A stretch of DNA of 64,000 bases from Crotalaria pallida (Eukaryota > Streptophyta > Magnoliopsida > Fabales > Fabaceae), in contig CM075651.1 in the NCBI GenBank assembly GCA_037953625.1, forward strand, positions 161,209,501 to 161,273,500, read 5' to 3'. Of the stretch, positions 1 through 10,600 are shown in pieces (the stretch's first letter is position 1; the number at the start of each line of letters is the position of its first letter). Under the pieces are notes generated by a model. It was not told the origin of the DNA. It saw only the letters and a list, made by a program, of their open reading frames with translations, and ran no database searches. Both the position numbers and the translations under genes were made by a program.

Positions 1-39
1 TATATATAACATAACATCTTAGAATATAATATTTTAAAG

Positions 40-134
40 TATTCATTATTTTTAGGATGCAAAGGCTAGCTAGGGTAAGCCTTTCACTTATTTGTACAAG
101 AAATATGAGCTAATCAAATTATAAAAAAAAATAA

Positions 135-173
<39 letters not shown>

Positions 174-330
174 TAAGACTTGATATTTAATATACTTTTT
201 TCAAATTACTCCTATAATTGTTATTTAGATTTTTTAAAAGTGTTGACTTAATGAAAGTGTTTTTAAAAAAGAAGTTAAATATTATAAGAAATTGGAATGA
301 GATTTTATTAATAAAAAAATTGGTGATAAA
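40..330 (-). pseudogene. Upstream region of a lectin paralogue (gene body lies left of the window or is lost)
   Basis: This stretch resembles, in the same orientation, the DNA just upstream of the lectin gene (about 35155-35480). Shared blocks include TTTAGGATGC, AAGCCTTTCAC, ATATGAGCTAATCAAATTATA against ATATGAACTCATCAAATTATA, and the later run around ATTTAGATTTT.AAAAGTGTTG. The match begins near position 50 and fades near 330. The TATA box of the intact gene (TATAAATA on the minus strand) is changed here to a TACAAATA-like form near position 90. The coding part would lie to the left, outside the window. Whether it is an intact gene cannot be seen. That it marks a tandem lectin copy is an inference. 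Confidence 0.6.
136..173. repeat. (TAA)n microsatellite
   Basis: About twelve uninterrupted TAA/AAT units lie inside the lectin-like upstream DNA. The intact lectin promoter lacks this expansion, so it arose in this copy. Confidence 0.9.
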
Positions 331-1064
331 TAATAAGTCCTTTTTTCGATTTTAAAAATATTATTTGTACATTAAATATACTTACCAGTGCTAAAATAAC
401 ACTTATGCATATAATTAAAAAAAGAGACATGCATGGGGCCGCCCATGTTTTGCAAATGCAAAGTGGGCAGCCATTATACTAAGAGCCACGAGAAGCACTA
501 AGGCACAATTTTTTTAATAATAATTGAGACTCTATTTAGCTTGGACAAAACGTTTGGGAGAAATTATTCATATCATTAGAATAATGATTTATAGTTTAAA
601 GTAATATAGTTTAATAAGTTACTCTCTTAAAAAAAAGATTGGAGATATGTCGTTTTTGTCCATGTGGCTAATCTTTGTGTTTAATTAAAATTTCGGTATG
701 ACGTGTCAACAAAATTTGGCTGGAATGGATAAGAAAAATATATGACAAATTCAAATATAATTTCGAGGAATCAAACATTAAAAAATGAAAATTTATGACA
801 AAATAACCTTAAAGTTCAAAAACCAAACATATAATTAACTCTTTTTTAATCTGAAAACTTGTTTGTTCGCACTTCACATAGTACTTAAAAGAGTTTTTTT
901 ATTTTATTTTTGGATAAGAACATAGTACTTTGAATAAGGTTGCCAGGATAAGATATAACTTCTTTATTGATTATTTCGTGGAATCCTCGACCGGCTGATA
1001 CATAAGACTAGTTATGTGATGTTAAGTAGATGAAGACAACTTTTTTCCGAAAATTAAAAAAAGT
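331..1064. other. AT-rich non-coding stretch
   Basis: I see no gene, RNA or recognisable element. The stretch is A/T-rich with short homopolymer runs. Confidence 0.5.
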
Positions 1065-1328
1065 GTGAAGGGACATTTTAGTCCCTCAAGTTTTTTGATA
1101 GGGACACTTTAGTCCCTTAAAAAATTTAATTCATTTTTAGTCCCCATGTTTTCCAAAAGTACCAATTTAGTCTCTCTTGTTTTCCAAAAGCAACGAAGTA
1201 GCTAACGAAAATAGGACAGGGACTAAATTGGTACTTTTGGAAAAATTTGGGGACTAAAAATGAATTAAATTTCTTCAGGGACTAAAATGTCTCTGTCGAA
1301 AACTTGAGGGACCAAAGTGTCCCTTCAC
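1065..1328. mobile_element. Fold-back MITE
   Basis: The two halves are inverted copies. The left end starts GTGAAGGGACA with TTTAGTCCCTCAAG, and the right end reads as the reverse complement, ending TGTCCCTTCAC. The inner parts also pair (AGTACCAATTTAGTC against GACTAAATTGGTACT). The transcript would form one long hairpin. No coding capacity is seen. I could not settle on a clean target duplication, so the superfamily is open. Confidence 0.75.
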
Positions 1329-1881
1329 TCTTAAAGTTGGTTAATTTACAAAAAATGATCTTCATTCACGTGATTAATCTTTCATATTTGATTAAGATTT
1401 TTGATATGACATATCACTAAAATTTAGTTAAAATTTGTAGCAAAGTATATGACAAATTTTAAAATAATTTTCAGGAGCCATACAATAAAATGAAATAAAA
1501 ACATTATATGTGAGAGGACGATTATAAAATTCAAGAACCAGAAACATAATTAATTTTTGAAAAGAACAAAAACCTTTAATGAAAATGTGAGCACATACAT
1601 GACCCAGAGACACAAGTTCTTGATTTCTGGGTGAAACACGGGCCAAAATGAGGAAACTAAAGAGTAGATTCAGAGCAAAAACACTAAAGAGTTTGTGTTG
1701 ATATGAAAGTTCCTTCTTAAAAGTCATATCATAACCTAACAAAAAATAAAATTTTTCATTTTCGATTCACTAGTGTCGAAAGTATAAAAATTTGCATTTT
1801 CAACACTTGTAAATCACAACATATTCTCGATAAGGGTATATTGAAAAAAAAATTTCTCTGCGGCATTTCAAAGTCGAAAAC
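1329..1881. other. Non-coding stretch before the gypsy element
   Basis: A minus-strand open stretch of about 100 codons (1428-1742) has no recognisable features and is probably chance. The last five bases, AAAAC (1877-1881), are the left target-site duplication of the gypsy element. Confidence 0.5.
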
Positions 1882-2240
1882 TGTAACATCTCATATTTTA
1901 GATACTATACTGCACTCTATAAGCATATTATAAACTAGTTGTAGCTCCACCCTTTTTTATCTATATTAAAATAATGATAAATAATACTATGTAGGTAGCT
2001 ACACAAATAAATAGGTCTTTCTAACCTTTGCACTATAGACATAGGTGAATCAAACCTTAAAAAGAAGTTAGTTAATATATATATATATCTTGTTCTTAAA
2101 ATATAGATGGTAAAATTGTATTGAAAAAATTAGATATTAATTGCCATCATTAGTTTACTGGTTATATATATATATATATATGATAAAAGTACATTATAAA
2201 AAAAAAACTCCGATAATTATTAGAAAAGAAGGACGTTACA
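1882..2240 (+). repeat. 5' LTR of the gypsy element
   Basis: This 359-bp LTR has inverted termini TGTAAC and GTTACA. Its first 180 bases match the 3' LTR at 6780 closely. An AT-flanked block at about 2074-2156 is inverted relative to the 3' LTR (see findings). The end GGACGTTACA reappears at 9538-9547. Confidence 0.92.
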
Positions 2241-2243
2241 TAG

Positions 2244-2255
2244 TGGTATCAAAGC
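2244..2255 (+). other. Primer binding site (initiator tRNA-Met type)
   Basis: TGGTATCAAAGC lies three bases after the 5' LTR end. It matches the 3' end complement of plant initiator tRNA-Met (usually TGGTATCAGAGC) with one mismatch. Minus-strand DNA synthesis would start here. Confidence 0.88.
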
Positions 2256-2324
2256 AAGCATTCTGGTTGTGGTAAAAGTTAGAAAATTTTACTGATAATA
2301 TTACTTTATGTGTGTAGAACAGAA

Positions 2325-3380
2325 ATGCCACCTAGAAGAAATGCTCCACGACAAAATTCCGAAGCACGAGTCGATAATGCCAATACACCTGAGGATTGAA
2401 TGATGAATACGTTGGCAGAAATTGCAGCTGCAATGAGAGAACAAACTAATGCGACTCGACAATTCTTTCAGAATGCACAAAATCACCAAAATAATGGCCA
2501 TGTGGCGAATGGCTTCGATGTTCCTAATCCTAATTTCCATGGAATTTCGGAGTTTAGAAAAGCCAAACCCCCACCATTTAGAGGAACTGATGACCCAACC
2601 GTAGCTGAAGGATGGCTGATGGAGTTAGAGAAAATCTTCGAAGTCCTTAGCTGTACGGATGATCAAAAAGTAACCTTTGCAGCTTACATGCTAACTGGAG
2701 AAGCTGAACACTGGTGGAGGGGGGCTAGGAGACTCTTAGAAGCACAAGAAACTTATATCACTTGGACCGTATTTCAAACCATTTTTCTAAACAAATATTT
2801 TCCAGAGAGTGTTAAAAATGAAAAAGAAGCGAAATTTTTACACCTTCGACAAGGAAACATGACGATAGGACAACATGTGGCAAAATTTGAAGAGTTATCT
2901 AAATTCTCATCCTACCTTCAATTTAACCAAAATGAGGCTTGGAAAGCTACAAAATTTGAATCGGGTCTAAAACCTGAAATAAAACAAGTAATTGGACCAA
3001 TGGAAATAAGGGATTATGCGAGTTTAGTTAATAAATGTCGAATTGTTGAAAAAACCCAACTGAAACTCCTGGAGGACAAAAATAAACAATTACAATTCAA
3101 ACGAAAGAGGGAGGAAGATAATAGGAAGGGAGGACTCTCTCGATTTAATCAAAATAAAAATAAAGAAAAACAGGTACCCGCGGAAACAGTACCTGCTTGT
3201 GCGAAATGTGGAAAGATGCATGGCAATTGACCCTGTTTTTTCGGACAAAATGTCTGTTACACATGTGGGAAGTCTGGACATCTATCTAGGGCATGTCGAT
3301 TCAATAATAAGAAGAATGGGGCCATAAAACCTCAAGTTCCTGGAAGAGTTTTTGCTCTAAATAGCCAAGAAGCAGACAAA
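2325..3380 (+). pseudogene. Gag part of the gypsy polyprotein (broken)
   Basis: The likely original start is the ATG at 2325, in frame with everything up to the protease, but a TGA at 2397 breaks it. The next ATG (2400) opens a 276-codon run. The body holds the retrotransposon Gag core, with a WLMELEKIFEVL-type segment and a region around residues 60-160 containing W..F...F...YFP. It continues into a basic region and then zinc-knuckle cysteines (CAKCGKMHG). A second TGA at 3228 interrupts the zinc-finger region. The CYTCGKSGHLSRAC knuckle follows in the same frame. Gag would package the element RNA. Both stops look like point substitutions. Confidence 0.88.
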
Positions 3381-3389
3381 CCACCAAAT

Positions 3390-4088
3390 TTGGTACAAGG
3401 TCAGTGTTTCATTCAAAATTTTCCTTTAAAGGTATTATTTGATTCTGGGGCTACTCATTCTTTTATATCAAACAAATTTGTGAATAAGTTAAAAGTACCT
3501 ATAGTTGAAACACCATATGATTTGATTGTAACTATCCCTACGGGTAGCCAAATAATTTCTTCCCAAATTTGCTTAAACTGTCCCGTTGACTTAGAAGGCC
3601 TATCTTTCGAAATAAATCTTGTTTGTTTACCAATACAAGATTTTGATATCATACTTGGGATGGATTGGCTCTCATCCAACAAAGTGATTCTCAATTGCCA
3701 ACAAAAGACCATTTATTTTCCTTATTCCAAAAATGACTCCCATTCTCCTTTTCTATCCATTACCCAAGCCAATCAACCTATAGTAGGAAATGCTCAAGTA
3801 CATGTACTCCTTCCTTCTATAGATGAAAAAAATAAAGAGGATTTCAAAAGTATCCGTATAGTAGGCCAGTTTCCTGAAGTTTTCCCTCCTGATATTCCAA
3901 AATTCCCACCAGAAAGGGAGATAGAATTTTCTATCGATTTGGTGCCAGGAGCAAGTCCTATTTCGGTGGCTCCATATAGAATGTCCTCAATTGAATTAAG
4001 AGAACTCAAGAATCAGATTGAGGAATTATTAGGAAAGAAACTCATCAGGCGGAGCGTCTCACCTTGGGGGGCCCAGTACTTTTTGTAA
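3390..4088 (+). pseudogene. Aspartic protease and start of reverse transcriptase (gypsy pol)
   Basis: This continues the Gag frame without a break. The protease active-site motif DSGATHSF lies about 17 residues in, followed by DIILGMDWL, both typical of Ty3/gypsy retropepsins. The protease would cut the polyprotein. Near the end comes the linker that precedes reverse transcriptase (YRMSSIELRELKNQIEELL). The frame then runs into a stop at 4086-4088 because one base is missing within the G/C run near 4066-4073, where the next segment overlaps in another frame. Confidence 0.9.
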
Positions 4089-4849
4089 AGAAAAAAGATG
4101 GAAGTTTTCGATTGTGTATAGACTACAGACAGTTGAATAAAGTGACAATTAAAAATAAATACCCACTTCCAAGGATTGATGATTTGCTAGATCAACTAAG
4201 AGGAGCGTCAATTTTTTCAAAAATAGATTTAAGGTCAGGATATCACCAAATTAGGATTAAATCAGAGGATATACCAAAGACAGCCTTTAGGACTCGTTAC
4301 GGGCATTATGAATATTTGGTGATGCCATTTGGACTTACTAATGCTCCATCAATCTTTATGGATTACATGAATAGAATCTTTAGGCCATATCTGGACCAAT
4401 TTGTGGTAGTATTCATAGACGATATCTTGAGTTACTCAAGGACAGAGGAAGACCATAAGATTCACTTGGAAATAGTATTGCAAGTTTTGAAAGAAAAAGA
4501 ATTGTATGCAAAATTTGAAAAATGTGAGTTTTGGATGACAGAAATTAAATTCCTAGGTCATGTGATTAATAAAGATGGGGTAACTGTGGACCCAAGCAAG
4601 GTTAAAGCAATAATGAAATGGGAACAACCAAGGACAGTTATTGAAATCAAAAGTTTCTTAGGACTAGCTGGTTACTATAGGAGATTTATTAAAGGATTTT
4701 CGCTCATTACCAAACCATTAACAAAATTAACTAGGAAAGGAACTCCTTTTACCTGGACAAATGATTGTGAAATTTTTTTTCAGGAACTCAAAACAAGACT
4801 CACCACCGCTCCAATCTTAGGAAAATTTGTGGTTTATACTGATGCATAA
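4064..4849 (+). pseudogene. Reverse transcriptase core (gypsy pol)
   Basis: About 260 codons cover the fingers and palm: KKKDGSFRLCIDYRQLN, then YHQIRIK, then AFRTRYGHYEYLVMPFGL, and the catalytic FIDDIL box. The box is followed by SYSRTEEDH, where the family usually has V/IYS. The connection domain follows (KFLGHVI, GYYRRFI). The segment ends in a stop at a run of nine A residues (4850s), where a substitution and an added A break the start of RNase H. The enzyme copied element RNA into DNA and is inactive here because the reading frame is severed on both sides. Confidence 0.93.
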
Positions 4850-5015
4850 AAAAAAAGGTTTAGGATGCGTACTAATGCAAGATGGAAAGGTAGTAGCGTA
4901 TGCTTCTAGACAGCTTAGACCCCATGAAGAGAATTATCCAACTCATGATCTAGAACTAGCAGCCGTAGTCTTTGCGCTAAAAATTTGGAGGCATTATTTG
5001 TACGGGGTTAATTAG
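4827..5015 (+). pseudogene. RNase H, first part (gypsy pol)
   Basis: After the A-run frameshift the correct frame resumes with GLGCVLMQDGKVVAYASR and ENYPTHDLELAAVVFAL, the RNase H core of Ty3/gypsy elements. The acidic catalytic residues of TDA and of DLELAAV are recognisable. An in-frame TAG at 5013-5015 separates this from the rest of RNase H and integrase, with no frame change. Confidence 0.88.
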
Positions 5016-6752
5016 GTGGAGATCTTTACTGATCATAAAAGTTTGAAGTATCTCTTTGATCAAAAGGAATTAAACATGCGACAAAGAAGATGGATAGAAT
5101 TTCTAAAGGATTACGATTTAGAGCTCAAATACCACCCAGGTAAGGCTAATGTAGTGGCTGATGCCTTCAGCAGAAAATCATTACATATGTCATATATGAT
5201 GCTTCATGAGTTGACCCTAGTAGAAGAGTTTAGGGATTTAGATCTCTCACTAGAAATTGACCAGGACAAAATCAGTTTAGGTACACTTAGGATACACAAC
5301 AATCTAAGAACCCAAGTTTTGGAAGCCCAAGGTATAGATGTAAATTTACAACTGCTCAAGGGCAAAATTGTGGAAAAAGGGGAAGAAAACTTTAGATTGG
5401 CCCATGATGGGGTCATTATTTATAAAGATAGGTTGCTAATTCCTGAAAATAGTGAGCTCAAAAAGATGATATTAGAAGAAGCACACAAGAGTAGATATAC
5501 TATTCATCCAGGAATCAATAAAATGTACCAAAACCTCAAGCAACATTTTTGGTGGCCTAAAATGAAAGTAGAGGTTGCTGAATTTGTGAATAAATGTTTA
5601 ACTTGCCAAAAAATCAAGATAAAACATCAGAAACCATCCGGACTATTACAACCCTTGGAGATTCCAGAATGGAAATGGGATAGTATTTCCATGGATTTTG
5701 TAGTAGGATTGCCTAGGTCAACTGCTGGAAATGACAACATTTGGGTAATAGTCGATAGGTTAACTAAGTCAGCACACTTTTTACCTATTAAGATTAATAG
5801 CCCATTAACAAAATTAGCTCAGTTGTACCTTCAAGAAATTGTGAGGTTACATGGCGTGCCTACTACAATTGTATCAGATAGAGATTCAAGATTTACCTCT
5901 AGATTTTGGAAAACCTTGCAACAAACATTTGGGACTCAACTGTCTCTTAGTACTGTGTATCATCCCCAAACTGATGGACAAATTGAAAGAACTATTCAAA
6001 ACCTAGAGGATATGCTTAGAGCTTGTGTGTTAGAGTTCAAAGGAAATTGGGACAATCATATGCCACTAATAGAATTTGCTTATAACAACAGTTTTCATTC
6101 GAGTATTGGGATGGCACCATATGAGGCATTGTATGGTCGGAAATGCAAGTCTCCCTTATGCTGGTTTGAAGTGGGAGAGAAAACTTTAATGGGACCAGAG
6201 TTGGTTCAAAAAACCACTGAACAAATTAAAATAATTAAAGAAAAAATGTTAACAGCTCAAAGCCGACAAAAGAGCTATGCGGATATGCGAAGAAAACCAC
6301 TTGATTTCCAGGAAGGAGAACATGTTTTCTTGAGAGTCAAACCTACTACAGGGATAGGAAGATCACTAAAAGGTAACAAGAAGTTAACCCCTCGATTTAT
6401 TGGACCTTTCCAAATCAGTCATAAAATTGGCCCTCTTGCATATCGAATTGCCTTACCACCAAGCCTAGCCAATATTCATGACGTATTCCATGTGTCTCAA
6501 CTTCGCAAGTATTGCTTTGACCCCTCCTACATTATTCAGCCAGAATCAATACAATTAAAAGAAAATTTGACATATGAAACACAACCGGAACAAATAATAG
6601 AACGATCTAGTCGTCAACTTCGAAACAAGAACATTCCTATGGTGAAAGTATAATGGCAAGGACAGACCGAAGAAGAAGCCACTTGGGAAACTGAAGAGAG
6701 CATAACTGAAAATATCCAAATTTGTTGGCTGAAGGTAAGATCAAAATTTTGA
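5016..6752 (+). pseudogene. RNase H end, integrase and C-terminal tail (gypsy pol)
   Basis: The run opens with IFTDHKSLKYLF and RRWIEFLKDYD...YHPGKANVVADAFSRK, the end of RNase H. The integrase zinc finger follows with its H-H-C-C residues (HPGINKMYQNLKQHFWWP, then CLTCQ). The catalytic D, D, E residues lie in MDFVVGLP, VSDRDSRF and QTDGQIERTIQ. The tail has the GPF.I..KIGPLAYRIALP and HDVFHVSQLRKY blocks that precede a chromodomain in chromoviruses. A TAA at 6651-6653 cuts the last 32 codons (EEATWE... up to the TGA at 6750-6752). This 545-codon stretch is the longest intact piece of the element. Confidence 0.93.
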
Positions 6753-6779
6753 GGACAAAATTTTATTAGGAAGGATGAA

Positions 6780-7069
6780 TGTAACATCTCATATTTTACA
6801 TACTATACTGCACTCTATAAGCATATTATAAATTAGTTGTAGCTCCACCCTTTTTGATCTATATTAAAATAATGATAAATAATACTAAGTAGGTAGCTAC
6901 ACAAATAAATAGGTCTTTTTAACCTATGCACTATAGACATAGGTGAATCAAGTTAAACCTTACTAATGATGGCAATTAATATCTAATTTTTTCAATACAA
7001 TTTTACCATCTATATTTTAAGTACAAGATATATATATATATAGGATAGAAGTACGTTATAAAAAAAAAC
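6780..7069 (+). repeat. 3' LTR of the gypsy element, left part
   Basis: It starts TGTAACATCTC right after a purine-rich stretch (AGGAAGGATGAA) that may be the polypurine tract. It follows the 5' LTR to its A-run. A block of about 80 bases (6961-7042) is the reverse complement of the corresponding block in the 5' LTR. The LTR is broken at about 7069 by an insertion. Confidence 0.88.
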
Positions 7070-7077
7070 TACTGCTT

Positions 7078-7288
7078 TTTTTTCCTTTTTAATAACTCAG
7101 AACCTGGACCCCACTGCGCCTTTGGGACACAAAGTGACTTGCCAAACTGGGGGGAGATATCTACCCCGTCCCAAGAGCGCCTCCCTCATAAATCATGGGA
7201 ATGTCTGCACTAGCCAGGAGTCGAACACGCGATCCCGTAGATCAACGCCCTCGCCCTTTGCCAGCTGGGCTAGACCCCACTGCGCCCT
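7078..7288 (-). mobile_element. tRNA-derived SINE
   Basis: Read on the minus strand, it starts GGGCGCAGTGGGGTC. It carries an A-box-like AGCCCAGCTGGC, a B box GTGTTCGACTCC about 45 bases later, a unique body, and an A-rich tail (TTAAAAAGGAAAAAAAA). It is flanked by the direct repeat TACTGCTT (7070-7077 and 7289-7296). Internal RNA polymerase III promoter boxes, A tail and target duplication together define a SINE. The family name is not known to me. Confidence 0.8.
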
Positions 7289-7296
7289 TACTGCTT

Positions 7297-8865
7297 GTTA
7301 TCATGTAATTCCCACGTAGAGCAAAATTACTGGGCAATGAAAAGTTAAGGCGGATAATGTACCACCTGGGAAGCGTGAAGCTATCAAAGTAATCAAAGAA
7401 TCAGATTCCATCTGATTGTGCTAGCAACTTGCATCCTTATCTTTTTCTGTAAGCAGTCTGCATCCTTATCTTTTTCTATATAAAGCCACCAGTCTGCATC
7501 CACCGTAACATCCTTCTACTAAGTCATTTTCATGCACCACTTTTCACAAGGTAGGGACAAAGAAAAACCATATTTCTTTTTCACTGATATTCCTCTTATA
7601 AGTTCCAAGTTCAGCCAAACCAATCTGTCCAAAAGTTACTTCCTGTACCAACTAGAATTATTTTTATAACTTGCCCCATGCTGATACGAAGTTGTTATGT
7701 GACATAGGTTTTATTCATCTTTATTAATTTTCAATTTTAGTATCTTTTTTTCAACTGTTATAAAACCCACTTCTGGTTCATAAAAGGATTCCACGTATTA
7801 TCTTATAATTTTTTTTACACTTCCTCAAAAGTTAAGAACTCTATCAATTTTTTCCTCCGACCTCAAACCCAACTTTCATTCTTAAATGAGACCTATAACC
7901 TACCCCACACGTATATATTTTACATATAATTATAACTATAATAATATTTTATTTATATTTTTATTACGAGTACTCAAGTAATCTCATGTACTCGAGTAAC
8001 TTAGATTTGTTAAGTTGTCTCAATGGTACTCGGTTACACTATTAGTTGTTTTAGCTTTTCTCTATCCACATACAGTAACGTGTGGCTATTAGCTGGGAGT
8101 AGTTCTTGTGTTTTTTTTTTATAATTTTATAAGTAATAAAAGCTTTATTAAGGGGACAAGGGGTCCACGTATAGCAACTATATGAGAAACAACGAAAAAA
8201 ATATATATAGTACTATGCAGTGGCCAAGACACTAAGTTTGCGACTAAAAGAAAAAGGAACCATAGAATTATTTGTGTTATATTAGATTCTCAAGTCTCTA
8301 AGTGTTTACCTTGAGGTTTTTCATGATCTGTACATGTGATTGTTAGTTTAGTGTTAATGATTTTTTTTTTAAAAAAGGCATAAATAATATCTTTCTGATT
8401 TTATACTAACTTGGATAACACCATGAAGATTTCTCTTTAAAAGTGGAAACCACCACATACTGTTAAAAAAATATATATATAATATAACTGGACAAGGGAG
8501 GACGAAGAAAATCCCACGGTTTATGCATACACAAATATGATACTATGGCCATAGGTAAGATTAAAGATACCCTTTATAAATTTAAGGACGAAAGGTGCAT
8601 AAATCAGAGATTATGATTCTAGATATGGGAAAAAGCTTCATTTACTTGTCTCAGTATGACACTAGTCTATAAGAAAAATAATGTTAGAAAAGTGTTGATT
8701 TAATTTAGAACAGTTATTGCATTTTAAAACCTTTTCATTCATAAGGGTAATAAAAAGGGAAAAGGAAATGTTTTGGATGTTGCATCCCTGAAATGTCATT
8801 AGTTTGATAATACTTATGTTTGGTTTAGTCTCTACTGAGTTTTACTCACTAGCGTGATATTTCAG
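7297..8865. other. AT-rich non-coding part of the insertion
   Basis: I see no gene. A TATATAAAG box (about 7479-7487) lies after two copies of a CTTGCATCC/CTGCATCCTTATCTTTTTCT repeat. This arrangement could be an old LTR-type promoter. Confidence 0.4.
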
Positions 8866-9177
8866 ATGACTGAAGAAAATAATCAAATCATCCAGAATAA
8901 CCACCACGCTATTAGTACCTTATGAGTCGTAATGGGTCCGGGAGAGTATATGATTGATCCAGCTTTTGGACATGTAGTATTTGTTGGTACTTTGACTGTG
9001 GAGCTCCATATCGGTAACCGTCCGAAATTAGGAAATATACATGAAACACAAGAGTTTTATTGCGAGATTTACCTGCCACTGACATACCTCATGCCACCTC
9101 CACCTCCACCTATCGAGGACGCTCAGGGATAGAATCTAGCCGAAGAAACAGTCGAGCATGTTCTGGCCGAAGACTAG
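8866..9177 (+). pseudogene. Broken open frame of unknown function
   Basis: One frame runs from the ATG at 8866 to the TAG at 9175-9177, interrupted by TGA at 8923 and TAG at 9130. The middle piece (66 codons) contains ELHIGNRPKLG, CEIYLPLTYLM and a run of prolines. The region ends in acidic residues. TTTCAG just before 8866 resembles a splice acceptor. I do not recognise a family. Even composition and a single frame across three pieces suggest a decayed coding exon, but chance cannot be excluded. Confidence 0.3.
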
Positions 9178-9275
9178 GAAAAAAAATAAATGAATGAATA
9201 AAATAGTATAAGCACTTGCTATGTAATGGAATGACTAGGTAGTAGTAGACCCTCCCTAACCTCAAACTTCCTGTA

Positions 9276-9322
<47 letters not shown>

Positions 9323-9338
9323 CTGTGTGTGTGTGTTT
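9276..9338. repeat. (TA)n followed by (GT)n microsatellite
   Basis: About 21 TA units (9279-9320) are followed by a short GT run. The poly-Ile/Tyr open frame on the minus strand here is a product of the repeat. Confidence 0.95.
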
Positions 9339-9505
9339 GTAAGGAGAAGGAGATCTAGCCTTATGTGTATAATTATTAGCACTAGGATATATGTAAGTGT
9401 CGTACCCTATGTATATATATATTGGGCAGTTTAAATTAAGTTCGTTCTGTATACTTCACTTATAGATTTTCACTTACCTTGTGCTCCTTAGAGGAAGCTG
9501 TAAAT

Positions 9506-9547
9506 TAAAAAAAACTCCGATAATTATTAGAAAAGAAGGACGTTACA
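9506..9547 (+). repeat. 3' LTR of the gypsy element, right part
   Basis: The last 42 bases (A-run, CTCCGATAATTATTAG, GGACGTTACA) are identical to the end of the 5' LTR. They are followed at once by the target duplication AAAAC. The A-run before CTCCG is also present at the left break near 7060-7069. AAAAAAAACT could therefore be the target duplication of the insertion. Confidence 0.9.
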
Positions 9548-9567
9548 AAAACTGTTTAACTTTAATT

Positions 9568-10140
9568 TGTTGGAAATAATGACATTCTCAAGGAAAAATC
9601 TTTATCCCACATGTTTAATTCTTAGCCGTTGCACACGTTTAATGGACTGTTAATGTGTCATTATATGGTCATTATTCATGATTATTACTTTTAATGGTTT
9701 GAAATAATGACGTAATAATTTGTCCCTTTTTTGGAATAATGACATTAATTAATTTGGCTGTTAGTATCCTTAATGACAAAAAAACCGTTTTTCTAGAGTT
9801 TATGACTATTTAATTGGCTCATTATATTTTGGTCGTTCAAGACTTTTTGGCTTGGGTTATATAAGGGTCTTTGTTAAGACCAAATTTTTTTAGAGAGAAA
9901 AACGTAGAGCAAAAGCTCGTTCCTTAGATTTCTATTCATTCTTGTTTTCTCTGGGTTCAACATCCTAACTTTGTGAGAATCCAAGTTCCTTGCCATGAGT
10001 GCTCAAGTTAGGGAACTGTTGTGCTAACCTTGGGAGTAAGAACCGGTTGATATAGTTGCATCACAGCTATCCATAAATCTTGTTTTAAGGCAGTGATATT
10101 TTCCACGACACAACCATCTTCAACTCTCTTTTTCCCAACA
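9568..10140 (+). mobile_element. Solo LTR, copia-type
   Basis: This 573-bp unit begins TGTTGGAAA and ends TTCCCAACA (inverted TGTTGG/CCAACA), flanked by the 5-bp duplication TAATT (9563-9567 and 10141-10145). GTTATATAAGGG at about 9857 is a plausible TATA box, and GAGAGAAAAACG follows about 30 bases later. No internal region or second LTR is attached, so it is a solo LTR left by recombination. A copy lacking its first part lies at 23455-23852. Confidence 0.88.
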
Positions 10141-10500
10141 TAATTAAGGGTATTTTGGCCTTTTTTTAAATGGGGCCCAAAAAATCAAAACTCTTAATTT
10201 TTGACCTCATAATCAAATTTTTGGCCTGTATTTAAATACTAAAATATCCTTAGTGTTAAATAATTTCCGATTTCGATTTACACTTCCAACACAATTATAC
10301 CAAAAATATGTGCTACCTCAATTTACACTTCCAACACTAGCAAGTCGAAAGTGAAAAGGAAGCAAGACTTTTCTATGAGTTTATAACCAATAGCTGTGTG
10401 CTTGTAGTTGATGACTGTGTACCTAACTGAAAGCTATGTTATTGTAGCCGAAGCTTATAGTTTATTTTTTTTATAGACAAATGTTTTTTTTTCTTTTTTT

Positions 10501-10600
10501 TAATGGAGGAGGGGGAAAGAGTCGTCACAGGGTTTGAACCTGGGTTCTAGCGCTTTATGCCCCGGAGCTCTACCAAATAATAAGTTGTCTCTTGGGGGCC
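10501..10600 (-). mobile_element. Old tRNA-related SINE-like cassette (copy 1)
   Basis: On the minus strand GGTAGAGC.. resembles an A box and CAGGTTCAAACCCTG a B box, followed by CCCCCTCCTCCATTA and A-rich DNA. The cassette recurs at 24238-24337 and 35955-36043 inside a larger repeat. It was therefore inserted before that repeat was copied. It lacks a tRNA cloverleaf and is not a functional tRNA gene. Confidence 0.55.

Larger units (their letters stand above)
7070..9505. mobile_element. Unidentified insertion in the gypsy 3' LTR
   Basis: This 2.4-kb block separates the two halves of the 3' LTR. A run like AAAAAAAACT occurs at both junctions and may be its target duplication. Its termini, ACTGCTTG (after removing the nested SINE) and GCTGTAAATT, do not match a superfamily I know. 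It contains a minus-strand SINE, a broken open frame (8866-9177), a TA/GT microsatellite and otherwise AT-rich DNA. It may be a non-autonomous element or filler from repair. Confidence 0.55.
1882..9547 (+). mobile_element. Ty3/gypsy chromovirus-like LTR retrotransposon, decayed, 3' LTR split by an insertion
   Basis: The element starts at 1882 (TGTAACATC) and ends at 9547 (GACGTTACA), flanked on both sides by the 5-bp duplication AAAAC (1877-1881 and 9548-9552). It has a 5' LTR (1882-2240), an initiator-tRNA-Met-type primer binding site, and one long gag-pol frame in the order Gag, protease, reverse transcriptase, RNase H, integrase and a short tail. That order is diagnostic of Ty3/gypsy. The 3' LTR (from 6780) is interrupted at about 7069 and resumes at about 9506. 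Several stops and frameshifts show it can no longer make its own proteins. The tRNA-Met primer and chromodomain-like tail suggest the Tekay/Del side of the chromoviruses, which is an inference. Confidence 0.93.

Noticed and set aside
2400..6752. Functional autonomous gypsy retrotransposon
   Set aside because: Stops at 2397, 3228, near 4849, 5013 and 6651, a base loss near 4070 and a broken 3' LTR rule this out.
9110..9382. 90-codon minus-strand frame with a Tyr/Ile run
   Set aside because: The frame exists only because of the (TA)n microsatellite.
10501..10600. tRNA gene
   Set aside because: It has A- and B-box-like words, but the acceptor and anticodon stems do not form a cloverleaf. It recurs in repeats with an A/T tail, as SINE-like DNA does. 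The same reasoning applies to 24238, 35955, 7078, 26314, 39972, 40847, 44796 and 45285.
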